Below, in pieces: positions 19,777 to 32,756 of a stretch of DNA of 64,000 nt (its first letter is position 1; the number at the start of each line of letters is the position of its first letter). A model generated the notes under the pieces. It did not search any database. It worked only from the letters and a program-made list of their open reading frames with translations, and was not told the DNA's origin. Source of the DNA: Alitta virens (lineage: Eukaryota > Annelida > Polychaeta > Phyllodocida > Nereididae); contig OW028585.1 in the NCBI GenBank assembly GCA_932294295.1, positions 17,999,561 through 18,063,560 of the forward strand, given 5' to 3'. Made by a program: the position numbers and the translations under genes.

Positions 19777-19852
19777 GGGGGGCACAACCTTCTGATCATA
19801 CTTATTAACCCTGAGGCTATTAATAAATAGCCCGAGGGGGCGGCATGATCCT
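19777..19852 (-). repeat. Right terminal inverted repeat of the Polinton
   Basis: GGGGGGCACAAC (19777-19788) and CGAGGGGGCGGCATGATCC (19833-19851) are the inverted partners of bases 53-64 and 1-19. The terminal T at 19852 completes the CT-3' end. Confidence 0.85.
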
Positions 19853-20400
19853 CTGATGCCATAATGGTACTACTGTAGTCCAATGACAGGAGCATACATT
19901 CATATACACTAGAATACACTAGCTTTTATTTGTTATTTTTAGTTCTGTTATATTCTTCTTCTTTGTACTGTTTTTATTTATTTGTAACAGGGCCATTTTG
20001 TAAAAGAGCTGTTGCTCAAAATGTTTATTACCTTGCATAAATATGTTTTATAAATAAATAAATAAATATACCTATGTTTTCCATGACATGCAAGTCTCTT
20101 AAATAGACCAAATGTACATATTTGCTAAAAAAGAATTGTTAGAATGTAACTGTACCAGGTCATTTGATGGTTTTGTTACCATATAACCAATCCGAATTAG
20201 GGTTTTTTTTAGCTATTATTTGAATTGCCTATTTCACCCTCCAGTAATTTGATTCACTATTTATTTCATATCAGTTGATTTACTGTTAAGTTTTTGGATT
20301 TGTTATGTTTCCCAGATCTCTCACAGATAGTTATGTAATAGTTATGCCCAAATAGGAGGGAGTTAACTAAAATTTTTGTTTGTTATATCCCAGTGCTGAG
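19853..20400. other. Host flank between the Polinton and the duplication
   Basis: No gene. AT-rich host DNA; its last 150 bases (from about 20340, GGAGGGAGTTAACT) belong to a dispersed repeat seen again near 62805. Confidence 0.5.
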
Positions 20401-22653
20401 GGCATATTTACATATTTACTAATTCATTTTGTTTATTTGTTGTGTTTCACTGCCCTTATTATGCAAGAAATTTTCAGTTTGCATCCAAGAGGGAGTTAAC
20501 TGACATTTTCGTTTGTCATATCCCTCTTAGAACAATAGGAAAGTTAAGTTGGTGGATTTTAAGCTATATAGTAGTAAGTCACTCAATGCTGCCAGAGTGG
20601 AAAAAGTAAAAACTGGCTCCAGGCACCCCGCCTTCCCCTAAGCATTCACAGTTTAAGGCTGAGTGTGCGCACTGCGCAGCTGTTATATTGGGATTATGGG
20701 ATTGAACTATTTTCAAAAGGAGGTCAGGTCATAGGTCAGGATTAAATGAGCCAAAAACTAGTTCTAAGCTGAAGTGGAACTGTTTGTTGCCATTGGTAGT
20801 CAAGCATCAGCTGCTTGTTGAAACAATTACCCAACTGTGACAAATTGAATGCTTGCTAACTTAAACAAACCAGTGCAACTGAAGAGATAAAAAAAACTTC
20901 TTCAGAATGGACAAGAGGGTATGCCAGAGGGTCATGATTAATTGAAAAAGGATAGGATAGGATAGGATCAACCCAGCTGAAATTGGTGGACTCCTGTAAT
21001 CAGTGTCTATGCATAGGCAAGTAAAAGACCCCACCTATTGGATACAAGATGGATGGACTCTCAATCCTATTCTCATTGGATAACTTAGGATTGGATAGGA
21101 TTATCTGACTTACTTTTTTTAATATTCAAACTATTAAATTGCCTCTGAACCAGAACTCTCCTACAAATTGTTTAAGGTAAGATTAGTGGGATTCAAATTG
21201 GATGACCGCTCAATGCAACTTCAAAACATTGTCACAGTTCAACAGGCAAGCTGTCAATCAAACACCTGGGTGTATTAGGCTAATCATGGCCTAGTAATGG
21301 GCCAGTTTGGCCTAGTATTACCCGGATATACCAATTACTTCTGACTTAGCCTGAATTCAGTCATCCATGACTGGGCTTCTCATTATACACACACTCTGTC
21401 ATGATGAGCCAGCAAACATTTGTGAATTGCTAGAACAGTACTCCAGGTATGCATGGCACAATTTGTACCACTCTTTTATATGTACTGAAATGATTTGCTT
21501 CATGAGTAGCTCTGTTTTGGCAGAGCCTAGTTTAGCCCGAGAAATCTGACCCTAGCTATACTGACTAAAAACACATCAACCTTTTGTCATACCTCTTTTT
21601 CTTCCTATGTCAACATGTCCATACCCTCGAAAAACAATGTTGGCTCACTATAAACGTCACAATATGAGTAAGAGCCGACAGCGGTGTGTGGTCAGTCAGA
21701 GTTTCTCGGGCTAAGCCTAGTGGTGCCTTTGATGGTCACACTGACATATCTCGACTGTGTTTCACAAAATTTAGAAAAACAATAAAAACAAATTTTCATT
21801 TTCAGACCAGAATCATTTACTGCTTGCAGTCTGCTGCAAACAAAATCTTGTCATAATATGTCTAAAATAGCGTAGAGATACATTTTTGTGGTTTCAGGAC
21901 CTTTAATGATATATAATTTTGTAATAAGGGGAACATATGAAGATTTGGTACTCTTTCAAACCCTCATATCAATGACAGCATGATCGCTAAATAGGGAAAT
22001 TTTGCATAACATATCTTAATTGTAGTTCTTTCAATATTTAAGCTATATTTTGAAATTTGTTTTATCCTTTTTGTGTCATAATAATGGACAATCTGTATAA
22101 AAATGCTACAAATTGTGTTTTTTCCAACATTCCATAATTATATCATCCTATACTTTGCAATCACAGCCATAAAATATTTTGCTGCACGACTGATCTCTCA
22201 CCCAGTCTCTGAATTTGTTTGTATATTATTACCAATTTCATAATAATCTGTAACTAATTTAAATACCATAGATTTGATGCAAAAAATATTTTGACTTATG
22301 CAGGTTTGAATATTGGTGTGTTAAGTATAATACCATTCAAAATAAACCTTTCAGATTTGTGTCTATTGGTATCTAAACTTTAAATATATATTTATATACC
22401 AATTAAATACATGTAAGATATCTTCTTTAACACTGTTATATAATATTATGTGTAATAGTATAATTGCTGAATTTCATATATTCCTTAGGAATCGTTGTCT
22501 TCATAGCTCATGTATGAGTATTTGGTCAGAAAAATGATAATCTTTGATATAGATTATTTAAAGGAAATGCTATTGTATTGATAATTCTGGTGAACTGAAT
22601 ACTCCTTACTGTGCATAAAACCTTTGAAACAAATTAAATAGCCGGACACATCT

Positions 22654-22979
22654 TCCTAAAGCAAGCCTTGTGGCCTTGCTAGAAATAGGCTTATTACCTG
22701 GTTTGTACAGATTAGTCTGATTGGTCATGACGATCTGTGTAATAAGCGCCAAATCAGCACCAGTGTTTACGAAATGTATCTATAGTTAGCACAGCAATGT
22801 GGCCTGCAGTGACTGTGAGTCTTTTGAAACACTGGTGCGTCACTTGCATTGACTGATCTTCATAGTCATTTACCTATTTACCACTAGAGGGTAACAGCGA
22901 AAAAACGCCACCACTTTACCATGAAATCTAGCAAGGCTGCCTAGCATAGCTATGCGAAGATAGTGGGCTTGCTTTAGGA
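22654..22979 (+). mobile_element. MITE-like element with TCCTAAAGCAAGCC terminal repeats, copy 1
   Basis: TCCTAAAGCAAGCC at 22654 is inverted as GGCTTGCTTTAGGA ending at 22979. The 326-bp body has no coding frame. Relatives lie at 32757-33083 (by duplication) and about 56741-56960 (independent copy). Confidence 0.75.
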
Positions 22980-24049
22980 TGATTGGATATACACTACTTT
23001 TGATGCTCATTTGGCCTTGTTAATATATTAACACATGTCCGAATGCTATTAACAAATAGAGAAATTCAAGATTTAGGGCAGCTTGGACTCTAATTGCCAT
23101 TGCGTAACATGCTACATAAGGCCTAGTCATGATTGTTCAGGTTGATCAGTAAATTGGTCATCCCAGCAGACTAAATTGGGTTATATAACTGATCATCCTT
23201 AGCCGAAAATGGTTGACTCAGACAACTGGGTTTCCTTATGGGTCAACATGAACAATTCATAGAGAGGCATTCTTGGGACAGCTATTCAGGTTCACACTCG
23301 ATATCATACACCCACATTCAGTCATACTGGTGCAACATTAATCTGCTGTAATCTCCATATCCATTCCTCCTATTCCAATGAAAGTGTTTATTATAGGGTA
23401 AAATAATTTTTATTGGACTTGTCCATGTTTTAATTATTTCAATTTGGTAAGTTATATGGTTACTATAAATTGAATATTGGTTAATTTTGCTTGTTTATTT
23501 TACAATGAAGGAATCTGAGATGCTAAATGTTTTTAGTATCAAATAAAAGGGGAAATGAAGAACTTTTGAATAATGTCTAATTCATTTTGTACTACAAATA
23601 AAAGGGGGAAATGAAGAACTTTTAATGTATAACTCATTTTTGTACTTCAAATTAAAGGGGAAATTAAGAACTTTTGAATAATTTATAATTCACCTTTGTA
23701 CTACCTATCCCTCTTGGTCATATTAGACTCCCAAAATTTCACTGGTGTATAACTCACAAACCAAACAGAATATCAGCCTCTTTTTGAGATACACTAGGAT
23801 ATATATTAAGCGATTTGAGAAATTCAGAGCTGTATGGTTAATGGTTCAAAGTATTGATTTTAGTTAAATAAGTAATCAAACATTGACAATAGAAAAAAAA
23901 ATATTCAAATTTTGTAAAACATAGCCGACATATGTCAATGTGTCTATTCAACAGGTACAACTTGGCCATATAGAGTATTACTGTAACTGTCAAAAGGAAC
24001 CACTGGGCCATATGGTGTATTGCTGTATGAAATTTTGTTAGGGTAAGTG

Positions 24050-24170
24050 CATTAGTATTGGGAGTTCTGCTCTGGAAACTAAAGTGTTCAACCTGCCCTC
24101 CTGCCTGTCAGATGGATGCCAAGCAATTGCTTGTGTGCTATGTGGGATTCGTTGAGGGTTTTGCTGCAGT
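24050..24170 (-). repeat. Isolated terminal repeat of the long-TIR element family
   Basis: GTTCTGCTCTGGAAAC...CCTGCC..CTGTCAGATGGATG...GGGATTCGTTGAGGGTT matches the right end of the element at 50868-53210. In combination with 21700-21780 it suggests a degraded second copy spanning about 21.7-24.17 kb. Confidence 0.6.
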
Positions 24171-24562
24171 GCAGCTGATGTTTTAGGAAGAACATTAGTA
24201 ATAAGGGACTGGTATTTATTTTACCCAATTACAGATATTTTGGCTTTCATATTTTCTATATATTGTGGTCCACATTATTCAAAGATATCCTGGTTCATTA
24301 CACAGTTTATACATTAACCGCTCTCCATCTCATGTCTAATCTAATTTGAATCATCTGTGAAGGTGACTATTGTATGGTGAATAATTTCTATCTGTTCCCG
24401 GACACAGAATGAGATCTAGTTGTTTAATGTTAATGTCAATGCATCAGGTGAACAATGCTTAACCACTAGGTCACCCATGTGCCCATAAAGAAAAAATGCA
24501 TTTCTTGTACATCTTTTACTATTTTCATTTCAGACAACTACATTGATCAATCCGAGAATAAA

Positions 24563-25783
24563 ATGACAGCCAGAGATCAGGGTGAAGACATTAATTTAGA
24601 TGTCCACAATGAGGCACAGAATAGCTCTAAGGAAGGCACAGGATGCAAAGACCTAGGAAATGATAGTTCCGTGAATGAGAAAGGCAGCGAGGACTGTCTG
24701 TCACAAATAAATGAAGATGAGAAAAATAACAGCACAGCGGCAAAAATAAGTAGACCAATTGCTTGTGACATTTGCAATAGAGGATTTGTAAGGAAAAGTA
24801 GTCTTACAAGACACATAAGATCACACACTGGAGATTTGCCATACATGTGCAGTATTTGTGGAAGAAAGTTTAATACCTCAATTGATAGAACCATTCACAT
24901 GAGGATACATAGTGGGGAGAGACCTTATACATGCGATGTCTGTGAGAAAGGATTTGCAAGGCAGAGTAACCTGACAGCACATATGAAGAAACACAGTGGA
25001 GAGAGACCTTACACTTGCAATGTCTGTGGGAAAGGATTTACAGAGCAAGGTCACCTGACCACACACATGAGAATACACAGTGGAGAGAGACCTCATACTT
25101 GTGATGTCTGTGGGAAAGCATTTACAGAAAAACGCACTCTGACCAGACACATGAGGATACACAGTGGAGAGAGACCTTACACTTGCAATGTCTGTGGGAA
25201 AGGATTTACAGAGCAAGGTCACCTGACCACACACATGAGGATACACAGTGGAGAGAGACCTCATAATTGTGATGTCTGTGGGAAAGCATTTACAGAAAAA
25301 CGCACTCTGACCAGACACATGAGGATACACAGTGGAGAGAGACCTTATGCTTGCAATGTCTGTAAGAAAGGATTTACACAGCAAGGTGACCTTAACACAC
25401 ACATGAGGATACACAGTAGAGAGAGACCTTACACTTGCAATGTCTGTGGGAAAGGATTCAACAGCAAATATCACTTGATTAGACACATGAGGATACATAG
25501 TGGAGAGAGACCTTACACTTGCAATATCTGTAAGAAAGAATTCATCAGCAAATATCACTTGATAAGACACATGAGGATACACACCAGAGAAAGACCTTAC
25601 ACTTGCAATGTCTGTGGAAAAGGATTTACACAGCAATGTGATGTGACCAAACACATGAGGATACACAGTGGAGAGAAACCTTACACTTGCAATGTCTGTG
25701 GAAAACGATTTACAGAAAAAGGCACCCTGACTAAACACATGAGAAAACACAGTAGAGAGAGATCAAGCACATGCAATGTGTGA
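24563..25783 (+). CDS. C2H2 zinc-finger protein, duplication copy 1 (truncated, 12 fingers)
   Basis: The exon follows a clear 3' splice site (tttcatttcag, 24533); the ATG at 24563 (MTARDQGEDINLDVHNEAQ) is the likely start or an in-frame Met. An acidic Ser/Asn-rich leader of about 70 residues precedes 12 C2H2 fingers of the CxxC...HxxxH type joined by HSGERPY linkers. It would be a nuclear DNA-binding factor. Translation ends at TGCAATGTGTGA, where the second Cys codon (TGT) of finger 13 has become TGA. Fingers 4/6 and 5/7 are near-identical internal duplicates. It may still be a functional shortened protein. Confidence 0.85.
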   Translation: MTARDQGEDINLDVHNEAQNSSKEGTGCKDLGNDSSVNEKGSEDCLSQINEDEKNNSTAAKISRPIACDICNRGFVRKSSLTRHIRSHTGDLPYMCSICGRKFNTSIDRTIHMRIHSGERPYTCDVCEKGFARQSNLTAHMKKHSGERPYTCNVCGKGFTEQGHLTTHMRIHSGERPHTCDVCGKAFTEKRTLTRHMRIHSGERPYTCNVCGKGFTEQGHLTTHMRIHSGERPHNCDVCGKAFTEKRTLTRHMRIHSGERPYACNVCKKGFTQQGDLNTHMRIHSRERPYTCNVCGKGFNSKYHLIRHMRIHSGERPYTCNICKKEFISKYHLIRHMRIHTRERPYTCNVCGKGFTQQCDVTKHMRIHSGEKPYTCNVCGKRFTEKGTLTKHMRKHSRERSSTCNV

Positions 25784-26099
25784 GGGAAGATATTTTCACA
25801 GGAAGGTCACCTGACCAGACACTTGAAAATACACAATGGAGAGAGACCTTACACTTGCATGTAAGCATATCTGAAGGAAAGAATTCAACAGGAAATATTA
25901 CTTGATTAGACACATGAATATACATAGTGGAGAGAAACCTTACACTTGCAATATCTGTGGGAAAGGATTTACAGATCAAGGTAACCTGACCAAACACATG
26001 AGGATGCACAGTGGAGAGAAACCTTACAGTTGTGATATCTGTGGGAAAGGATTTAACGATAAGCCTAGTCTGACAAGACACATGAACAAACATAGTTGA
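25784..26099 (+). pseudogene. Lost 3' fingers of the copy 1 zinc-finger gene
   Basis: After the stop, finger-like sequence goes on (GHLTRHLKIH, then a frame change near 25860). It then continues in another frame from 25902 with fingers ending SLTRHMNKHS and a stop at 26099, the same end as the copy 2 gene. One nonsense change plus a frameshift thus removed about four fingers. Confidence 0.85.
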
Positions 26100-26670
26100 A
26101 AGGAATAATGTGCTCTTAATTATGTGTAACTTGTTATAAGTTAATCACATCAATTTATTTGTAATATATGAAGTGATTAATCTTAGTCTATTGTGTTCGT
26201 GAATGTTTTCGAACATTTTAGTTTTTAAAATCTAGCTGTTTTGTTCAACAACCATTGCAATAAAGCTTTCATAAACTCAGAACTTATAAAATATTTTCAG
26301 GTGTGTTTGTGTGTAATGAAATTAATGATATATCAAATGATTTATGTACCCCAGGGGTATTATGGTGATACTCTGTCACTAACTAATGATAATTATATCT
26401 GCTACATGTTTGCTTTCAATTTGCCTCCCAGAATGTCATAAATTCACCGAACCATATTTTATCTTATTTATCTTTATTGAAATATGGTTTTACATCACAG
26501 TACAGGCATCATACAAGAAAAGAAACACAAACCACCCAGCCCCATAAGTTCTTATTTTGCACATTTCCATCTCATGTAACAAAAAGTAAATGTTTTGGTA
26601 CTTCCCTTGCTTCCGCAAAAAAAGTCTCCCTGTTGTAAAAGGTCAGTCAGCAGGTCACTGTTTACCACCG

Positions 26671-28469
26671 AGTTATTCTCACTGCACTGATCAATATTTG
26701 TTATGCCAGTCGTTGTTATAAGCACTGGCTCCATAGAACATGAACTTCTTTTAGTAAAATAAATGTGTTCCGTATCTTAGCTTAAGGTCCACCAAGAAGT
26801 CTGGCTCAAAACACCCCCCAGTTGTGGCACCATAAGCCGCGGGACTAAATTATCCTTAAGTGCTGTCTAATATATACAATTCAAATGCTTGAAATAACAT
26901 GTTTAGGCAGTTAAACTGTAGTAAGATGAATATAGCAGGAATATAATAAAACTTGTCAATTTATGCTCCAAAAGTGGAAAAAGTAAGTGGCTCATGGTAC
27001 CCCACTGTCCCCTAACACTGTGTGTCGTCACCTCACAGCCCAGCAACATAATTATGTACAAATATTCTCTGGATCTATGCGGCTCCAGTGGCCAGTCCCT
27101 ATCTTCAGATTATGAGCCATTGATCTTAGTCATGCAACTCCAGTCCTAATATAATTAGGGATCTCTTAATTATATGAAGAAGGTGACACTGGGTTAATTA
27201 CAAGTTAGATTTATTATATAGCGAATTTTTTATGTCAATTTATCCCCTGACTGAGCATGTTTTTTCCCTGATACTGGTGTTTTTCCCTGTGTGATATTGA
27301 TCTCAGAGGGATGATATCAAGGCTTGGAGGGACGATACGGCTTTTCGAGGAATGATACGAGATTCAGCCAATCATAGACAAGAACTGCAGGGACGATACA
27401 GGTTTTTAAATTTTTAACCAATGAGCAACCAATAAACAGGGATGATATTGATTTCCACCAATCAGGAGCAATTTCAGAGACCCACATCCAAAACTGAACT
27501 GGCCAATGAAATGCTGTTGCTATCAGTTTGTTTTGTTCAAAACAATGACAAATTTAGGATTTCAGTGTGTCATGAGCGTCATCAGTTCAAATGGCATTTT
27601 CCACATAAATTAGTGTAACAAAGTTTTCAGACTCATCAAATGGATAAAAACTATTTTTCTTTCATTATTCTATAATTACAGAACACTTCTGAGGGTACTA
27701 ATACCTTCAAATGTTGTGCAGGAGATCTCAAAACTGCCACTTGTTGATCAACAACAAGTCACCACTCAAGTGTGACCCTGAGGCCATTTAGGTAAACTGT
27801 GTCTGGTCCTGGGCTTGTAATCGGTCAGAAGTTGTCATATTTCTTGACATATTCCCAAAACCAATCCACAGGGAATCCACAAACTTAAAAGCATCCAAAC
27901 ACTGCCATTTTAGCTCCGACTGTGGCATTTAGCTGACTGGAATAGTGACCTTTTTGTGACGTCATCAATGATGTCATAGGCTTGCAGTGCTAAATTTAGC
28001 TTCAGCTGTATTGTAGATCTGAGTTTAAAGCTCCGTTTCGGTTGCTCAAGACACCCAAAACATCAGTTGTAGTTGTTCAATATTTACGAAATTGCCGGGG
28101 ATAAATCTTGACATAGTAATTGATCGCACTGTGAAATATCAAGCATGAGAAAAATTTTTATAAGCCACGCTAACTTGTTGAATTGGAGGAGGCATGTTAG
28201 CTACAGACTACTGTTATGATGAGTGTATGGTCAAGTTTTTTAAATTTTATCTATAAAAAAACAGTCATGGGATAAATAGGTTATCACAGTGACAAGAATG
28301 ATCATCGACCATCATCACCAACAAAAAATAATTAATTTTATGGCCTCTCAACCAATCAGACGCCTCGAATCATCAAAATAAGCACACGCAAAACGTCGGA
28401 CAAGAGTTGCAATGCAAAAAACAGTACCAACCAAAGTTCATTGTGTGTTGGTTTTATCTCGACGACGAA
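26671..28469. other. Spacer between the duplication copies
   Basis: No gene. It contains a piece related to the GTGGAAAAAGTAA...CCCC repeat (26970-27020), and repeated GGGACGATAC/GGGATGATAT words (27300-27440) that may be a diverged minisatellite. Confidence 0.5.
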
Positions 28470-29693
28470 GGCATATTTACATATTTACTAATTTATTTTG
28501 TTTATTTGTTGTGTTTCACTGCCCTTATTTTGCAAGAAATTTTCAGTTTGCATCCAAGAGGGAGTTAACTAACATTTTCGTTTGTCATATCCCTCTTAGA
28601 ACAATAGGAAAGTTAAGTTGGTGGATTTTAAGCTATATAGTAGTAAGTCACTCAATGCTGCCAGAGTGGAAAAAGTAAAAACTGGCTCCAGGCACCCCGC
28701 CTTCCCCTAAGCATTCACAGTTTAAGGCTGAGTGTGCGCACTGCGCAGCTGCTATATTGGGATTATGGGATTGAACTATTTTCAAAAGGAGGTCAGGCCA
28801 TAGGTCAGGATTAAATGTGCCAAACACTAGTTCTAAGCTGTAGTGGAACTGTTTGTTGCCATTGGTAGTCAAGCATCAGCTGATTGTTGAAACAATTACG
28901 CAACTGTGACAAATTGAATGCTTGCTAACTTAAACAAACCAGTGCAACTGAAGAGATAAAAAAAACTTCTTCAGAATGGACAAGAGGGTATGCCAGAGGG
29001 TCATAATTAATTGAAAAAGGATAGGATAGGATAGGATCAACCCAGCTGAAATTGGTGGACTCCTGTAATCAGTGTCTATGCATAGGCAAGTAAAAGACCC
29101 CACCTATTGGATGCAAGATGGATGGACTCTCAATCCTATTCTTATTGGATAACTTAGGATTGGATAGGATTATTTGACTTACTTTTTTTAATATTCAAAC
29201 TATGAAATTGCCTCTGAACCAGAACTCTCCTACCAATTGTTTAAGGTAAGATTAATGGGATTCAAATTGGATGACCGCTCAATGCAACTTCAAAACATTG
29301 TCACGGTTCAACAGGCAAGCTGTCAATCAAACACCTTGGTGTCTTAATCTTGGCCTAGTAATGGGCCAGTTTGACGTAGTATTACCCGGATATACCAATT
29401 TGGTATAGCGTAAACCAGCCAATGTTAGAGAAGCCACTCCTAGCAGTTAGAGTATGCTGCGTGTGTTACGGGTCCATCAAACTTCTGACTTAGCCTGAAT
29501 TCAGTCATCCATGACTGGGCTTCTCATTATACACACACTCTGTCATGATGAGCCAGCAAACATTTGTGAATTGCTAGTACAGAACTCCAGGTATGCATGG
29601 CACAATTTGTACCACTCTTTTATATGTACTGAAATGATTTGTTTCATGAGTAGCTCTATTTTGGCAGAGCCTAGTTTAGCCCAAGAAATCTGA

Positions 29694-31500
29694 TGTTCGC
29701 TTAGCTCATATTTATTATCTGATATTTTGTGAGCGCTAGCGAAAAGTCAAAGACAATTACATAGGCTGAGTTGGCAATCCAGCGCAAGTGGATTCGGTTG
29801 CGGCCCCTTTTAATGACCAAATCTTGGATATAGTCACTGTATCTTTGCCGGTCTTGTATTCAGTATGGTATTAGCTAAATTGCCTATTTTCGCTAAAATC
29901 GTCGTCAGAACAGTCTTTTGAAAGCAGCTCTAACTGTCCAGCGACCTGCTGATCGTCCATTATTGATGACATTAGTGGTAGTGTATTGACCTAATTACAG
30001 GGGGCATCACGGTGAGGTAAACATAAGCACATGGTCAGCATTGCAGCCCGCCAAAATCACTTGCAGTATGATTGACTTGATAAAATAAAAAATTTATCTG
30101 GTGCCAGGTTTTGTTACACTGGTTTAATTACTTGTCCGAATAAAGGAAACTATTATAACATACAGTAGGCCTATACATAGTAGATATTTATGGCAATATT
30201 ATCAATATTGAAATTTTATTGTAACATGGTCTTATTATAATGTCTTTTTTAACTCTAAAAACATCAAGTTATTACGATAAATTACATTACTATCTATGCT
30301 GAGGCAAGTAAAATGCCTATCTATCTATCGACACACAACGGCTGTAATGACAATATCTTTGAAATATCCATTTCTTCATAAAATACATTGCTCATAGCTG
30401 GATTCGAACTAACAACCTCCTGGCCATGCACACCGTGTAAAGTATCAGATAATCTTACCATGATTACACTATCCTGTCATATTTGACCATGGCCATGACT
30501 TGTCCTGTACGATGATGATGGGTACAGCCGTCCACTTCTATTTTTATATCTTAGTCCATCTCATACAATAAAGCACATACAACTTTATTTGATTAAAAAG
30601 TGATTGCGTTGAATTTTTAAAAGTGAAACAAAAATATTTTTTTAAGGGGTTGAGTATGATTGCATAGAAATTGTTGTCCCCCACAATACATAAAATAGAA
30701 TAACATCTTCCAAAACATATTTGCTGAAAACAAAAAGCAGGATGATTGAAGACTTTAATGCTTCCTTACAAATCATACTTTTTATTGATTACCAGATAAA
30801 CCTTAATTAAGGTGATTTGAACTCACTATCTCAGGATCAGAAGGCAGGTGTTTTACCTACTGAGCTATCCTGGCTTTGCATACACACCTCTAAAGGATTA
30901 ATCCTCTGAGGTACTAAATTTAAAGTTTATGGTCTAGGTGGAGTCTAATATGCAAATTAATATTTTTGATCACGTGATACATCATCTGACCAGTCACGCC
31001 CCAGTTACCTTGAGATCAACATGGCTGGCTGCTGTCATTTCAGAACTTCCTTGCATAAATTGTGAGTTATTTCCCGTATTCAAGCTTCATCAGTGAGTAA
31101 AGTGAGTGGACATTGAAAGTTTAAGTCCATATATATAACTCAACTTATTCCTTATTGTATGGCATGCCTTTATTTTCTTACAAACCAGGCTCTAAAATTT
31201 GACCATGCTTAAATGTCTGTTTTTTTAAATAGGAGTCGTACAGTCTAGCGCGAACCTTGTCACTCCACTTCACGGCGCTCAAACACTAATACTGGGGCAT
31301 AACGGAAGTGAATTATTGCGTATACTTATTATTAATCTTTATTGCAGACACACACACATACATTATGTACAATATATGGGGGTCCATATCTTCTAATAAC
31401 TACCTAACTACTGAGTATTAATGTAAGGCACTGTAAAAACGAATTCGCAAAACAACTGTACGAAGCAACTCAACTGCTCGTCCAATACAAATATAACAAT
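29694..31500. mobile_element. 1.8 kb insertion in duplication copy 2
   Basis: Copy 1 runs AAATCTGACC..CTATACTGACTAAAAAC, copy 2 runs AAATCTGA, then 1.8 kb, then GTCTGACTAAAAAC. The insert has no coding frame and holds tRNA-like promoter boxes (30390-30450 and 30813-30876, minus strand). It could be a compound of SINEs or a larger non-autonomous element. Boundaries are approximate to a few bases. Confidence 0.6.
30813..30876 (-). repeat. tRNA-derived SINE head
   Basis: On the minus strand it reads GCCAGGATAGCTCAGTAGGT (A box) followed by GTGAGTTCAAATCACC (B box). Arm pairing is too weak for a working tRNA, so a SINE head is more likely. Confidence 0.6.
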
Positions 31501-32756
31501 GAGTCTGACTAAAAACACATCAAACTATTGTCATACCTCTTTTTCTTCCTATGTCAACATGTCCATACCCTTGAAAAACAAAGTTGGCTCACTATAAATG
31601 TCACAACATGAATAAGAGCCGACAGCGGTGTGTGGTCAGTCAGAGTTTCTCAGGCTAAGCCTAGTTGTGCCTTTGATGGTCACACTGACATATCTCGACT
31701 GTGTTTTACAAAATTTAAAAAAACTATAAATTATTTTTTTTCATTTTCAGACCAGAATCATTTACTGCTTGCAGTCTGCTGCATACAAAATCTTGTCATA
31801 ATATGTCTAAAATAGCGTAGAGATACATTTTTGTGGTTTCAGGACCTTTAATGATATATAATTTTGTTATAAGGGGAACATATGAAGATTTTGTACTCTT
31901 TCAAACCCTCATATTAATGACAGTATGATCGCTAAATAGGGAAATTTTAATAACATATCTTAATTGTAGTTCTTTCGATATTTAAGCTATACTTTGAAAT
32001 TTGTTTTATCCTTTTTGTGTCATAATAATGGACAATCTGGATAAAAATGCTACAAATTGTGTTTTTTCCAACATTCCATAATTATCATCCCATACTTTGC
32101 AATGACAGCCATAAAATGTTTTTCTGCAAGACTGATCTCTCGCCCCGTCTCTGAAAATGTTTGTATATTATTACCAATTTCATAGTAATTAGTTGCAAAA
32201 TAATCTATAACTAATTTAAATGCCATAGATTTGATGCAAATCAGCAACCAACTATTCGAATGATGCAGGGAATGTCAATTGATAATGTATAGTTTGTTCA
32301 TTTGCCAGCTAAACGTACAGTAATCAGTGGGCGAAAAATATTTTGACTTATGAAGGTTTGAATATTGGTGTGTTAAGTATAATACCATTCAAAATAAACC
32401 TTTCAGATTTGTGTCTATTGGTATCTAAACTTTAAATATCTATTTAAATACCAATTAAATACAAATCTTACAGGTTTATTTTGTATGGAATTATACCCAA
32501 CACCTGTAAGTTATCTTCTTTAACACTGTTATATAATATTATGTGTTATAGTATAATTGCTGAATTTCATATATTCCTTAGGAATCGTTGTCTTCATAGC
32601 CCATGTATGAGTATTTGGTCAGAAAATGATAATCTTTGGAACAGATTATTTAAAGGAAATGCTACTGTATTGATATTTCTGGTGAACTGAGTACTCCTTA
32701 CTGTGCATAAAACCTCTGAAACAAACAAATTAAATGGCAGGAAATTAATATACACA

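Larger units (their letters stand above)
1..19852. mobile_element. Polinton/Maverick virus-like DNA transposon, essentially full length
   Basis: The element carries all Polinton hallmark genes: protein-primed PolB, retroviral-type integrase, packaging ATPase, adenain-like protease, and minor and major capsid proteins. All are open without stops. The left end starts GGATCATGCCGCCCCC and the right end is its inverted copy, ending at 19852 in GATCCT. Polintons end in 5'-AG...CT-3', so the first A of the left terminus should lie one base outside the window. The six bases after the right end (CTGATG, 19853-19858) are the predicted target-site duplication. Terminal repeats are short and imperfect, while the genes are intact. 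Confidence 0.95.
20401..26670 (+). repeat. Segmental duplication, copy 1
   Basis: GGCATATTTACATATTTACT at 20401 onward matches 28470 onward with few differences. The match continues through 21550/29690, 21555-23150/31505-33245 and 24300-26670/33845-36035. Copy 1 holds a 1.15 kb stretch (about 23150-24300) missing from copy 2. The zinc-finger gene lies at its end. Confidence 0.92.

Noticed and set aside
21367..21549. 60-codon frame present in both duplication copies (also 29511-29693)
   Set aside because: Its preservation is explained by the recent duplication; no codon structure or splice context.
25731..26093. Long minus-strand frames opposite the zinc-finger genes
   Set aside because: Antisense shadow of the 84-bp finger repeat, which leaves the reverse frame open.
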